Source of the DNA: Gelidibacter mesophilus DSM 14095
GTDB lineage: Bacteria > Bacteroidota > Bacteroidia > Flavobacteriales > Flavobacteriaceae
Reading direction: 5' to 3'
Length of the DNA: 64,000 nt
Assembly: GCF_000423005.1 (NCBI RefSeq)
Contig: NZ_AUHD01000004.1
Span: 248,001 to 312,000, forward strand
Shown: piece after piece, positions 19,087 through 29,100 of the stretch
Layout of the letters: every line of letters starts with the position of its first letter
Numbering within the stretch: position 1 is the first letter of the stretch
The notes under the pieces: generated by a model
The model's input: only the letters and a program-made list of their open reading frames with translations
The model's database searches: none
Told to the model about the DNA's origin: nothing
Translations under genes and position numbers: made by a program

Positions 19087-20706
19087 ATGAAAAAGATAAA
19101 TTTTATAAAAATTCATGTTCTTTTAGTACTGCTATTTAGTTTTGCATGTTCAGATTTAGAAGAAACAACCTATTCTGAATTATCAGCCAGCAACTTTTAT
19201 AAAACTGAATTGGAACTGATACAAGCAAATTTAAGACCTTTTACCCACATGCAAGCCTGGTTGGCTTGGTCTGGACAAAGCGCCTACTATTATCATAGTG
19301 AACTTTCTGCCGATCAAACCGCCTGGCCACAAAAAGGAAGGCATGCTTATGACAATGGAGATCATATCCGTCAACATTACCACACTTGGACAGCTGATGA
19401 GAGTCGTTTAAACAACACGTGGGGCCTTATGTGGACCGGATTAGGATTTGTTAACTCTGCTATAGAGAACATTGAAGCTGTTGATCCTGCATCCATAGGG
19501 GTGACCCCAGAAAGATTAGCATCTATTGTTGCAGAGGCTAAAGTACTAAGAGCTTTCCATTACATGAAAATTATGGATATGTGGGGCAATGTCCCTATAG
19601 TTACAGAAGTTGGTATTCCTACCAACCCGGTTACGGCGACTCGGAATGAAGTTTTTGATTTTATTGAAAAGGAACTCCTTGAAAATGTTGAAAAACTACA
19701 ACCTTTATCCCCGGAACTTATTGGCCGAATGTCGAGAGCTGTAGGATATTCTATGATGTCAGAATTATATTTGAACGCTGAAATATGGTCTGGTACCCCA
19801 CGATGGGATGATGCAATTAAATATGCCGATAAAGTTATATCCGGTGAAGGTGGTTCTTTAACTGGTACTATGATATTGGATCAGGATCCTTTAGGACCTT
19901 ATAATAACACCAACGATACCTCTCCAGAAAATATTTTTCAATTTCCATTTAGTAAAGTTAACGATTTTGGTTATGACTGGAGATCGTTTTACATGGGCTT
20001 TTCAAATATGAAAGCCGCCTTGAATGTCGATTTTTCCGGGAATAATGCATTCGTTGTGATTCCTACCGCATTTGATGCGTACAAAGAAAATGATATCCGT
20101 AAACAAGAATGGTTTTTATTTGGTCCGCAATATAAATTCGGCACTGATATTCCTATTTTGGGTTCTGAAGAGTATAACGGTAAACCTTTTATTTATGTGA
20201 ATAACATTCGTAAAAACACACAAGGAGAGACCGGTGAAGGATCTATGACCAATGGGGAAGAAAACAGTGGCGCACGATTCCACAAATACCGATCTGGAGG
20301 AATAGATGATCCAAACTATTTAGAAGGTGATTACGTGGTTTACAGGTTAACTGAGCTACTATTCAATAAAGCGGAGGCATTAATGCGTAAAAACGGCGGT
20401 GCACCAAATCAAGAGGCCGTAGAATTGATCAATCAAAGTAAAGTACGTTATTTTTCAGAGGAAGATTGGCCTACGGAAATGTACACTATTACTACCCTTA
20501 CTATGGATGAATTATTAGCGGAACGAGGTCGAGAATTTATTTTTGAAGGAAAAAGACGAATGGACCTAATTCGTTTTGGAAAATTTACTACAGGTACTTG
20601 GTGGGATTTTCAAGGAAACGGAGATAAAACAAGAACGCTCTACCCCATCCCTACCAGACAATTACAAGCGAACCCAAATCTTGTTCAAAACCCTGAATAT
20701 AACTAA
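19087..20706 (+). CDS. susD: SusD/RagB-family glycan-binding lipoprotein (PUL B)
   Basis: The 539-residue protein has a lipobox (LLFSFACSD) and SusD features: an N-terminal SASNFYKTELEL segment, the helical AKVLRAFHYMKIMDMWGNVP motif, and C-terminal ELLFNKAEALMRKNGG and ERGREFIFEGKRRMDLIRFG. It lies 10 bases after susC and should form the SusCD complex with it at the cell surface. Confidence 0.95.
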   Translation: MKKINFIKIHVLLVLLFSFACSDLEETTYSELSASNFYKTELELIQANLRPFTHMQAWLAWSGQSAYYYHSELSADQTAWPQKGRHAYDNGDHIRQHYHTWTADESRLNNTWGLMWTGLGFVNSAIENIEAVDPASIGVTPERLASIVAEAKVLRAFHYMKIMDMWGNVPIVTEVGIPTNPVTATRNEVFDFIEKELLENVEKLQPLSPELIGRMSRAVGYSMMSELYLNAEIWSGTPRWDDAIKYADKVISGEGGSLTGTMILDQDPLGPYNNTNDTSPENIFQFPFSKVNDFGYDWRSFYMGFSNMKAALNVDFSGNNAFVVIPTAFDAYKENDIRKQEWFLFGPQYKFGTDIPILGSEEYNGKPFIYVNNIRKNTQGETGEGSMTNGEENSGARFHKYRSGGIDDPNYLEGDYVVYRLTELLFNKAEALMRKNGGAPNQEAVELINQSKVRYFSEEDWPTEMYTITTLTMDELLAERGREFIFEGKRRMDLIRFGKFTTGTWWDFQGNGDKTRTLYPIPTRQLQANPNLVQNPEYN

Positions 20707-20717
20707 AAATATAAATT

Positions 20718-21521
20718 ATGAAAACATATTTTTTTAAATTAAGAAACCTAACCGTATTGGCTATTCTTATTTCCTTCTTTTCATGTGATGGAAGACGTGA
20801 TTTCCCGGACTTGCTAGAAACAGGAGTTAATCTTGATAAATATGATATCATTCTTTTGGTATCAGGACAAACCCAAGAAGTGAGAGCTACTTTTGTTCCC
20901 GATATAAATCCCAACAAGGAATATACTTGGGAAGTTGAAAATCCTAGTGTAGCCACATTAGTGGTTAATCCAGACCAATCGGTTTCATTAACTGCAACGG
21001 GTTCAGGTGAAACCATTTTACGGATTACATCTAAAGACAATAATTCTGTAACCGCAACCGCTCCCTTAAAAGTAATTTCAGCAGCTCCACTTGATATTAC
21101 ATCACAAGCTGCAATTACCGTTAATAAGGAAAATGGCAGTGGACCAAGTGGAAATGAAGGATCTCCTAAATTGGTGGATGGCGATATCAACACCAAATAT
21201 TTAGCCGGTTATTCCGCACCGTTTTGGATCAATTTAGAATTTCCACAGCCGGTAGTGGCAGGTTATTATGCTCTAACTTCAGGCAATGATGCCCCAGACC
21301 GGGATCCGAAAAATTGGGAAATACAAGGTTCACTGGATGGCGAATCCTGGGAAACTTTGGACACCAGAACGGATTACCATTTTACTGACCGAAAGCAAAC
21401 ACGTGAATTCTACTTTTCTAACAATACTGCTTATACACATTATAGGTTTGACATTAAAAGTAACAATGGCGGGGGTCTGTTTCAAATGCAGGAATGGCGT
21501 TTGTTCAATTTGCCTGATTAA
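20718..21521 (+). CDS. Surface lipoprotein with Ig-like and F5/8-type C (CBM32-like) domains
   Basis: The 267-residue protein has a lipobox (ISFFSCDGR), a BIG2-like immunoglobulin-fold domain (about 35-125, EYTWEVENPSVATL) and a C-terminal discoidin or F5/8C domain (about 130-267, with KLVDGDINTKY and WEIQGSLDGESWETLD). It is the third gene of the susCD operon, 11 bases after susD, the position of SusE/F-type surface glycan-binding proteins. A role in holding the polysaccharide at the cell surface is likely; the ligand is unknown. Confidence 0.85.
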   Translation: MKTYFFKLRNLTVLAILISFFSCDGRRDFPDLLETGVNLDKYDIILLVSGQTQEVRATFVPDINPNKEYTWEVENPSVATLVVNPDQSVSLTATGSGETILRITSKDNNSVTATAPLKVISAAPLDITSQAAITVNKENGSGPSGNEGSPKLVDGDINTKYLAGYSAPFWINLEFPQPVVAGYYALTSGNDAPDRDPKNWEIQGSLDGESWETLDTRTDYHFTDRKQTREFYFSNNTAYTHYRFDIKSNNGGGLFQMQEWRLFNLPD

Positions 21522-21539
21522 AGCTATATTCTCAAGGTT

Positions 21540-21568
21540 AAACAGGCCTTAAAATAAGGCCTGTTTTT
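21540..21568 (+). terminator. Intrinsic terminator of the PUL B susCD operon
   Basis: AAACAGGCCTT (21540-21550), loop AAAAT, AAGGCCTGTTT (21556-21566) and further Ts form an 11-bp perfect stem with a T-run on the plus strand, 18 bases after the lipoprotein stop. Confidence 0.92.
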
Positions 21569-21710
21569 ATTAAAAATTTATTTTAATAAAAAAGCTATGT
21601 AGGACAGAAATATTTAAAATATTTTTTTAGCGCCATCATCAGATTATAATTATTAAACTACCTAAGACCAAATTATTTAGGGTTTGTTTTACTAACTATT
21701 GTGGAAGTTG

Positions 21711-21726
21711 ACTAAATCGTTTTACT
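21711..21726. promoter_or_regulatory. Putative LacI-type operator upstream of the GH43-GH92 unit
   Basis: An exact copy of the 16-mer ACTAAATCGTTTTACT found before PUL B susC. It lies 37 bases before the GH43 start and just upstream of TATCTTTA (21739-21746), a 7-of-8 match to the Bacteroidota -7 box TAnnTTTG. That spacing would suit repression at the promoter. Confidence 0.65.
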
Positions 21727-21763
21727 TAATTTATTGTTATCTTTAGTTCAAAATTATAACAAA

Positions 21764-22744
21764 ATGAAAAAATCATTTATCGTCTTAATATTGACAAGTG
21801 TATTATGTTCTTGTGCCAGTACCAAAAAAAGCAGTAAACTCGCAGGCAACCCTATATTCCCTGGATGGTACGCAGACCCAGAAGGAATCATTTTTAACAC
21901 CTATTGGATATTTCCGACCTATTCTGCAGCATATGAAAAACAAGTGTTTTTCGATGCATTTTCATCGAAAGATCTAACACATTGGAAAAAACACGAAAAA
22001 ATTCTGGATACCTCCGCTATAAAATGGGCGCACAAAGCGATGTGGGCGCCGTCTATCATTAAAAAAGCAGATAAATATTTCTTGTTCTTCGGGGCAAATG
22101 ATATTCAGTCTGACAACGAAATTGGTGGTATCGGCGTTGCAGTTGCGTACCGACCAGAAGGGCCCTATAAAGACCATTTAGGCAAACCTCTTATTGATAA
22201 ATTCCATAATGGAGCACAACCCATTGATCAATTTGTTTTTAAGGATGTCGATGGCCAACACTATCTTTTTTATGGTGGCTGGAAACATTGCAATATTGCC
22301 AAACTAAACGATGATTTCTCTGGTTTCATCCCCTTTGAAGATGGGGTGAATTTTAAGGAAATTACGCCTGAAAACTATGTAGAAGGGCCTTTTATGTTTA
22401 TTAAAGATGGAAAGTATTACTTCATGTGGTCCGAAGGCGGGTGGACGGGTCCAGACTATAGTGTATCCTATGCAATTGCAAATTCTCCCTTTGGACCTTT
22501 TAAACGAATGGGCAAAATCTTACAACAAGATTCTAGTATCGCCAATGGTGCAGGTCATCATTCTGTAATACATAAAAAAGATACTAATGATTATTATATC
22601 GTTTACCATAGAAGGCCATTATCGGATGGTACAACTAGAGACTCCAGGGAAACATGTATTGATAGGATGTATTTTAACGAAGACGGTACTATAAAGCCAG
22701 TAATTATGACCACAGAAGGCGTAGCATCAAATAAATTAAAATAG
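21764..22744 (+). CDS. GH43 family glycoside hydrolase lipoprotein
   Basis: I chose the ATG at 21764 because it gives a clean lipoprotein signal (LILTSVLCSC); the in-frame start 30 bases upstream lies too close to the promoter-like box. The mature protein is a single five-bladed propeller with D38 in WYADPE (base), D155 in PIDQF (modulator) and E207 in VEGPF (acid). It begins a plus-strand unit with GH92 and has its own LacI-type site. Its presence in a mannan-directed PUL suggests it removes a side-chain sugar such as arabinose or xylose, or has an unusual specificity; this is inference. Confidence 0.88.
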   Translation: MKKSFIVLILTSVLCSCASTKKSSKLAGNPIFPGWYADPEGIIFNTYWIFPTYSAAYEKQVFFDAFSSKDLTHWKKHEKILDTSAIKWAHKAMWAPSIIKKADKYFLFFGANDIQSDNEIGGIGVAVAYRPEGPYKDHLGKPLIDKFHNGAQPIDQFVFKDVDGQHYLFYGGWKHCNIAKLNDDFSGFIPFEDGVNFKEITPENYVEGPFMFIKDGKYYFMWSEGGWTGPDYSVSYAIANSPFGPFKRMGKILQQDSSIANGAGHHSVIHKKDTNDYYIVYHRRPLSDGTTRDSRETCIDRMYFNEDGTIKPVIMTTEGVASNKLK

Positions 22745-22780
22745 TTTAAATAAAACTTATCATAACCTTATAAAATACTC

Positions 22781-25075
22781 ATGAAAAAAAGAATCCCAAC
22801 TTTTATAGTTCTTATTGCAAGTTTACACTTTTCCATAGCCCAAACCCAACAATTAGCTCAGGTTGAGACTCCAGTAGACTGGGTAAACCCTCTAATGGGA
22901 ACAGATTCTGATCCTGGCCTATCCAACGGAAATACCTATCCCTTAATAGCCATGCCATGGGGAATGAATTTTTGGACCCCTCAAACTGGTGACATGGGCA
23001 ATGGATGGACTTACACCTATAACGCCCATAAAATAAAAGGCTTTAAACAAACCCATCAGCCGTCCCCTTGGATGAACGATTATGGACAATTCTCCATAAT
23101 GCCCGTAACTGGAAAACTGCGTTTTAAGCAAGACGAACGTCAAAGTTGGTTTTCCCATAAAGCGGAAACGGTGACCCCCTATTACTATAGTGTTTATTTG
23201 GCAGATCATGATATTACAACAGAGATAACACCTACCGAAAGGGCCGCAAGGTTCCGGTTTACATTTCCAGAAACTGATGAAGCATCCATAGTTGTGGATG
23301 CTTTTGATAGAGGATCAAACGTAAAGATCATACCAGAGGAACAAAAAATCATAGGTTACACAACGCGGAATAGTGGCGGTGTTCCCAAGAATTTCAAGAA
23401 TTATTTTGTCATTGAATTTGATATTCCTTTTGAAATTTCAAAAACCTATCACGATAGTATCCTAACCAATGCCTTAGAATCCACATCAAACCACGCCGGA
23501 GCCGTCATTGGTTTCAAAACACAAAAGGGACAGGTTGTGAATGCCCGAGTTGCCTCCTCTTTTATAAGTCACGAACAGGCGGAACGGAACTTAAAAGAGC
23601 TTGGAAACGATGATTTTGACCAATTAAAGCAAAAAGGAAAAGAAATATGGAATAAAGAATTGAGCAAAATAGAAATTGAGGGCGCTACCCCAAGCCAAAT
23701 AGCTACTTTTTACTCCTGTTTGTACCGTTCATTGTTGTTCCCAAGAAAATTTTTTGAATATGATGCTTCTGGAGAAGTGGTTCATTATAGTCCATACAAT
23801 GGTGAAGTACGCAAAGGCTATATGTTTACGGACACCGGATTCTGGGATACCTTTCGTTCTCTTTTCCCTTTTCTTAACTTAATGTATCCAACACTAAATG
23901 CCCAAATGCAAGAAGGACTTTCCAATGCTTATGATGAAAGTGGCTGGCTACCCGAATGGGCAAGCCCTGGTTTACGTAATATTATGGTTGGGAATAACTC
24001 AGCATCCGTGGTTGCCGATGCCTATTTAAAAAGCAATGGTGCTTATAAATATGATATAGAAAATTTATATAAGGCCTTAATCAACGGCGCTAACAACGAA
24101 GGTCCCTTGACCGCTGTTGGAAGAGCTGGGGCACCCTACTATATTAAATTAGGTTATGTGCCTTTCGATGTAGGTATTAATGAAACCGCTGCACGGACTC
24201 TAGAATATGCCTATAACGATTTTACTATTTATCAATTGGCAAAAGCTTTAAAAAAACCAAAAAAAGAAATTGAACTCTACAAAAAACGAAGTTTAAATTA
24301 CAAGAACCTCTTTGACCCAGAGCACAAATTAATGCGCGGTAAAGATAGTTCAGGCGCATGGCGCACCCCTTTTAGCCCTTTCGATTGGGGTGGCGATTTT
24401 ACCGAAGGCAACAGTTGGCATTATTCATGGTCCGTTTTTCACGACATGCAAGGTTTGATTGATCTAATGGGTGGCAAAGAAGCGTTTGTAAATCAATTAG
24501 ATGAAGTCTTTGCACTCCCTCCTATTTTTGGAGATAAATATTACGGTGGGGTTATCCACGAAATACGTGAGATGCAAATTGCAAATATGGGACAGTACGC
24601 CCACGGCAACCAGCCCATCCAACACATGACGTATTTATATGATTACGCTGGTGCACCTTGGAAAACCCAATATTGGGTACGCGAAACCATGGACCGAATG
24701 TACACTCCTAATGCGGATGGCTATTGTGGTGATGAAGATAACGGACAAACCTCCGCGTGGTATGTATTCTCTGCTATGGGATTCTATCCCGTTGCACCTG
24801 CTACAGACCAGTATGTTATTGGAGCCCCCTTATTTAAGAAGACTACCGTTCATCTTGAAAACGGTAAAAAAGTCATCATCACAGCTGACGATAACAATGC
24901 CCAAAATCGCTACATAGATGGCATGACATTAAATGGTAAAAACTATTCAAAAAACTGGTTGAGCCATAAAGAACTGATGAAAGGCGCTGTTCTGGATTTT
25001 AAGATGTCCAACAAACCAAATAAAACCAGAGGGGTTTCCAAAGAGGATGTGCCTTATTCCCTTTCAAATGAATAG
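22781..25075 (+). CDS. GH92 family alpha-mannosidase-like enzyme with Gln at the catalytic-acid position
   Basis: The 764-residue protein has a signal peptide (ASLHFSIAQ) and full-length GH92 architecture: N-terminal beta-sandwich (DWVNPLMGTDSDPG) and (alpha/alpha)6 barrel with FTDTGFWDTFRS, GNSWHYSW and DEDNGQTSAWYVFSAMGFYP. GH92 enzymes are calcium-dependent inverting exo-alpha-mannosidases. The motif that normally reads HGNEP is HGNQP here, so the general acid is replaced by Q611, while the base Asp region (GDEDNGQ) is kept. A Gln here has been reported in a GH92 that cleaves mannose-1-phosphate diesters, where leaving-group protonation is not needed. It follows the GH43 gene by 36 bases. 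Confidence 0.92.
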   Translation: MKKRIPTFIVLIASLHFSIAQTQQLAQVETPVDWVNPLMGTDSDPGLSNGNTYPLIAMPWGMNFWTPQTGDMGNGWTYTYNAHKIKGFKQTHQPSPWMNDYGQFSIMPVTGKLRFKQDERQSWFSHKAETVTPYYYSVYLADHDITTEITPTERAARFRFTFPETDEASIVVDAFDRGSNVKIIPEEQKIIGYTTRNSGGVPKNFKNYFVIEFDIPFEISKTYHDSILTNALESTSNHAGAVIGFKTQKGQVVNARVASSFISHEQAERNLKELGNDDFDQLKQKGKEIWNKELSKIEIEGATPSQIATFYSCLYRSLLFPRKFFEYDASGEVVHYSPYNGEVRKGYMFTDTGFWDTFRSLFPFLNLMYPTLNAQMQEGLSNAYDESGWLPEWASPGLRNIMVGNNSASVVADAYLKSNGAYKYDIENLYKALINGANNEGPLTAVGRAGAPYYIKLGYVPFDVGINETAARTLEYAYNDFTIYQLAKALKKPKKEIELYKKRSLNYKNLFDPEHKLMRGKDSSGAWRTPFSPFDWGGDFTEGNSWHYSWSVFHDMQGLIDLMGGKEAFVNQLDEVFALPPIFGDKYYGGVIHEIREMQIANMGQYAHGNQPIQHMTYLYDYAGAPWKTQYWVRETMDRMYTPNADGYCGDEDNGQTSAWYVFSAMGFYPVAPATDQYVIGAPLFKKTTVHLENGKKVIITADDNNAQNRYIDGMTLNGKNYSKNWLSHKELMKGAVLDFKMSNKPNKTRGVSKEDVPYSLSNE

Positions 25076-25646
25076 GAAATATTTATAAGAACCTTATGGA
25101 TCCTGTGTTCCTTCTCTATTTTAAGAACAAAGGTTTTTATCATTTAAAATTAGTCTAACAGTGGTTTCTGTAACGCTCGATTGGCTGCCTGGTTTTGCTA
25201 TTCGAAATAAATAAGTTGGTCTCCAATCTAGATATGACGCGATATACCTAAAAAGATGAAGTTAGGATCCACAGTTAATGAACAGAGCTTTAGAAAATAC
25301 GACCAGAATTCTTTCGGTCCAGTAATAAAGTTAAAAGAACTCGTGAAAGATTACGAAGAGAGGAAAAGGAAGATTTATACTTTAGCAATATTAGCACTAT
25401 CCAAACACTATACTGTTGCGAATCAAATCCTTCAAAAATAGTATACACGGGCATTAATTTAAGATCAATATAGAATCTAAATTATTACTGTTGTATAGGA
25501 CATTTTTCGGTGGCTATAATGATCCAAATAACCATAATTCAAATAATGCTGACAACAATTTATTTTAGGAAAATAAAAGGGGGAAAAAAGCCATGGCTAC
25601 TGCTCTGACTTCAATGCAGTATAGAATTAACCATAAATTATTTTAT
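25076..25646. other. Gene-poor gap between two GH92 genes
   Basis: About 570 bases without a convincing gene. A 61-codon plus-strand frame (25256-25441, starting MKLGSTVNEQ) has no recognisable family and no clear start signal; a short Asn-rich stretch follows near 25510-25567. Both could be decayed coding sequence. A promoter for the next GH92 gene is expected here but no consensus box or LacI-type site was found. Confidence 0.45.
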
Positions 25647-27992
25647 ATGAAAAAATATATTTTTAAAACAGCCATTGCCCTCATAACTCTAGTTTTTTTT
25701 GATTGTAAAAACAACAGGACAAAAGAAACCCTTCCCAATAAAGAATTGAAGGACTTTGCCCAATATGTGGATCCTATGATTGGCACCGCCAAAATGGGCC
25801 ATACTTACCCTGGTGCAACAGTTCCTTTTGGAAGTGTCCAATTAAGCCCCGATACAGATACCATTCCTTATGCAGTTAATGGTCGGTATAACCCAGAAGT
25901 TTATAAATATTGTGCTGGTTATCAGTATGAGGATAGTACTATAGTGGGTTTTAGCCATACCCATTTTAGCGGTACGGGACATTCCGATTTGGGCGATTTC
26001 CTGATTATGCCCACTACAGGAGATTTAAAATTAAACCCTGGAACGGAACAGGATCCAGATAGCGGGTACCGTTCCAAATTCTCCCACGCAGATGAAAGCG
26101 CATCTCCGGGCTATTACAGTGTAGTGCTAAAAGATTATGGCATCAAAGCTGAAATGACCGCTACCACTCGAGTGGGCATGCACCAATATACGTTCCAAGA
26201 AACCGACAACCCTCATGTTGTTTTCGATCTAATGCATGGCATTTATAATTATGATGAGAAAAACGTGTGGACTTTCGTTAGGGTAGAAAATGACACTTTG
26301 GTGACTGGCTACCGACAAACCCATGGCTGGGCAAGAACCAGAACTGTTTATTTTGCCATGTCCTTTAGTAAACCCATAACCAATTATGGATCTGCCAACT
26401 ACGACAAAAAAACATACCACGGGTTTTGGCGTCGCTTTGATCAAGCAGATAATTTCCCTGAAATCGCGGGCGAAAAAATCAAGATGTATTTTGATTTCGA
26501 TTTGAATAAAGACCAAAAACTCAACATCAAATTTGCAATTTCCCCGGTCAGTTCAGCCGGAGCACTTCAAAATATGAAAGAGGAAATTCCACATTGGGAT
26601 TTTGAAGAAGTTAAAAACAATGCTCGATCACGTTGGAACACCGAACTTAACAAAATAGCCATTACTTCTGAGGACGATGAAGAAAAAATAAATTTCTATA
26701 CCGCCATGTACCATGCCTTTTTAGGTCCAACGGTTTATATGGACACTGATAATAAATATAGAGGTTTGGACATGAACATTCACCCTGCGGAGGATTTCAC
26801 AAATTACACCAGTTTTTCACTTTGGGACACCTATAGAGCGCTGCATCCCCTATTCAATATTTTACAACCTGAAAGAAATGCAAATATGATTAAATCAATG
26901 ATAGCCCATCAAAAGCAAAGTGTGCACCACATGTTGCCAATTTGGTCACATTATGCCAATGAAAACTGGTGTATGATTGGATACCATAGTGTCTCCGTAA
27001 TTGCAGATGCCATAGTTAAAGGCAATGTGGATTTTGATACAGAAGCCGCCTTAAATGCCTGTGTCCAAACCGCACGCACCCGCTATTTTGACGGTATTGG
27101 TTATTATATGGATATGGGCTATGTTCCTGAAGATAAAGATGGGTCCTCGGTGTCAAAAACCTTGGAATACGCCTATGACGACTGGGCCATTGCGCAAGCT
27201 GCCAAAAAGCTGGGGAAAAATGCTATTTATGAGGAATTTATAAGACGATCTGAAAATTACAAAAACGTTTATGATGCCAAATCAGGATTTATGCGCCCCC
27301 GATTAAGTGATGGTAGTTTCAAACCGGATTTTGATGCCTTAAATACCCATGGCCAAGGTTTTATTGAAGGAAATTCATGGAATTACAGTTTGTACGTGCC
27401 ACATGATCCCGCAAGCATGATTGCTATGATGGGTGGAAAGGAACAATTTACCATGCGTTTAGATTCTTTATTTACCATGGAACTGCCTGACAAATATTTT
27501 GAGAATACAGAAGATATAACGCGTGAAGGTCTTATTGGAAATTATGTCCATGGCAATGAGCCATCCCACCATGTAGCCTATTTGTATAATTGGACAGACA
27601 CTCCTTGGAAAACCCAAGATAAAATTAGAATGATCTTGGATTCCAAATATAAGACGGGAGCGGATGGCTTAAGTGGAAATGATGATTTTGGGCAAATGAG
27701 CGCTTGGTATATATTCAGTTCCTTAGGTTTTTATCCTGTAGCTCCAGGTTCAGTGGACTATTCCCTGGGAAGCCCTGCCATTTCCAATGCGGTCATAAAT
27801 CTCGATAATGGAAATAGTTTTGAAGTGGTTGTTAAAAACCAATCACCTCAGAATGTATACGTGCAGAAAGTTGAACTGAACGGCAAGCCTTTGGCCAGGC
27901 CTCTCATAACCCATGGCGCTATAATGTCCGGAGGAAACTTAACATTTCACATGAGTAATAGACCTAATTTTGAATTATACCAAAACAATTAA
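25647..27992 (+). CDS. GH92 family alpha-mannosidase lipoprotein (canonical active site)
   Basis: The frame opens at 25593, but the ATG at 25647 gives a proper lipoprotein signal (KKYIFKTAIALITLVFFDC), so I start there. The 781-residue product has all GH92 landmarks: YVDPMIGTAKMGHTYPGA, FSHTHFSGTGHSDLGDF, SLWDTYRALHPLF, HGNEPSHH with E638 as the expected general acid, and GNDDFGQMSAWY with the Asp pair for the base. It is the only one of the three GH92 enzymes here with the canonical Glu, so ordinary exo-alpha-mannosidase activity (often alpha-1,2 or alpha-1,3) is expected. Confidence 0.94.
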   Translation: MKKYIFKTAIALITLVFFDCKNNRTKETLPNKELKDFAQYVDPMIGTAKMGHTYPGATVPFGSVQLSPDTDTIPYAVNGRYNPEVYKYCAGYQYEDSTIVGFSHTHFSGTGHSDLGDFLIMPTTGDLKLNPGTEQDPDSGYRSKFSHADESASPGYYSVVLKDYGIKAEMTATTRVGMHQYTFQETDNPHVVFDLMHGIYNYDEKNVWTFVRVENDTLVTGYRQTHGWARTRTVYFAMSFSKPITNYGSANYDKKTYHGFWRRFDQADNFPEIAGEKIKMYFDFDLNKDQKLNIKFAISPVSSAGALQNMKEEIPHWDFEEVKNNARSRWNTELNKIAITSEDDEEKINFYTAMYHAFLGPTVYMDTDNKYRGLDMNIHPAEDFTNYTSFSLWDTYRALHPLFNILQPERNANMIKSMIAHQKQSVHHMLPIWSHYANENWCMIGYHSVSVIADAIVKGNVDFDTEAALNACVQTARTRYFDGIGYYMDMGYVPEDKDGSSVSKTLEYAYDDWAIAQAAKKLGKNAIYEEFIRRSENYKNVYDAKSGFMRPRLSDGSFKPDFDALNTHGQGFIEGNSWNYSLYVPHDPASMIAMMGGKEQFTMRLDSLFTMELPDKYFENTEDITREGLIGNYVHGNEPSHHVAYLYNWTDTPWKTQDKIRMILDSKYKTGADGLSGNDDFGQMSAWYIFSSLGFYPVAPGSVDYSLGSPAISNAVINLDNGNSFEVVVKNQSPQNVYVQKVELNGKPLARPLITHGAIMSGGNLTFHMSNRPNFELYQNN

Positions 27993-28245
27993 ACCTTATG
28001 TTAAAATGTAAAAATGGCCTTATGTAATGGATTTAAGGATCGACGTTTTGGGATATCGATAGGGATTATTTCCAGTTACAGAAAAGACCACTTAAACGGA
28101 CGAATTGGCCTCTAAATTCCTATAGTACGGAACTCGATGGCATCATCAAAGTGGATACCCACACCAATTTCAACAACCGTTCCCCTTGAATTCAAAAAAA
28201 TACAGTGTACCGAATGATGGATTCAAAGCTTTGAGGCGCTCAAGA

Positions 28246-29070
28246 TTAATTTTTTATTTCACTGTGACTTCGAACAAAGTTCAGTAATAATGGATAAGCA
28301 GGTTCGGCCATGTTATGACCATAACCCTCCATTTCATTCAATTTAATATCTTGATGACCAGAGACTTTCATCATCCTATAGAAATAAGCATTCTCTTCAT
28401 ATCTGCCTAATATTTCCAATTCCCTATCGCCTGTTATCAATAACATGGGAGGTGCCTCTTTGCGCACATAATATAACGGTGCAAATTCATCTATAATGGG
28501 TTGTTCGCCTGGTATGCCTCGCTCTGAACGAATGGAAAAATGGGTAATGGTATGCCCACTGAAAGGCACCACTCCTGCAATGTTGTTGGCATCAATCCCG
28601 TGGTTTAATAACAGTGTCTTATTCATAACCGTCAATAGGGCCAAATAGCCCCCTGCAGAATGGCCCGAAACAAAAACAGCATCGGGATCACCACGGTATT
28701 TTTCTATGTTTTTTATAACCCAAGCAACAGCAGCGGCCGCATCAGATATGGACACCTCAGCCTGTATTTCAGAGCCCGCTAATCGGTAACCCACTCCTAT
28801 AATCACGAAGCCTTGATTCTTGAGGCGCTCAGGGATTTCCCTTGCCCCACTTGTTAAACCACCGCCATGGAACCACATTATAACAGGTACATTTTCATTG
28901 GTTTTCGGATAGTAAATATCCAATAAACATTTTTCTTTTTGATAATCGGTTGCAACAGAATCTTCTGAAAAATAATAGAGGTCATTTTCCCTGGTATAAC
29001 CATCAATTTGCGCGATCAGGGTTAGTGGAAAAAAGGCAAGTATAAAAACAATATAAACTTGTTGCATCAT
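28246..29070 (-). CDS. Secreted alpha/beta-hydrolase (carboxylesterase-like)
   Basis: The 274-residue protein has a signal peptide (FPLTLIAQ), the oxyanion-hole motif HGGG (68-71), nucleophile S138 in GHSAGG, and likely triad partners D215 in TGDRE and H252 in GYGHN. This is the hormone-sensitive-lipase/BD-FAE-like group that removes acetyl or feruloyl groups from glycans. It lies 30 bases after the GH92 gene and ends the minus-strand GH125-GH92-esterase unit. Deacetylation of mannan is a plausible but unproven role. Confidence 0.88.
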   Translation of the reverse strand: MMQQVYIVFILAFFPLTLIAQIDGYTRENDLYYFSEDSVATDYQKEKCLLDIYYPKTNENVPVIMWFHGGGLTSGAREIPERLKNQGFVIIGVGYRLAGSEIQAEVSISDAAAAVAWVIKNIEKYRGDPDAVFVSGHSAGGYLALLTVMNKTLLLNHGIDANNIAGVVPFSGHTITHFSIRSERGIPGEQPIIDEFAPLYYVRKEAPPMLLITGDRELEILGRYEENAYFYRMMKVSGHQDIKLNEMEGYGHNMAEPAYPLLLNFVRSHSEIKN

Positions 29071-29100
29071 TTTGGTACATGTTGAATTTTTAAAAATATA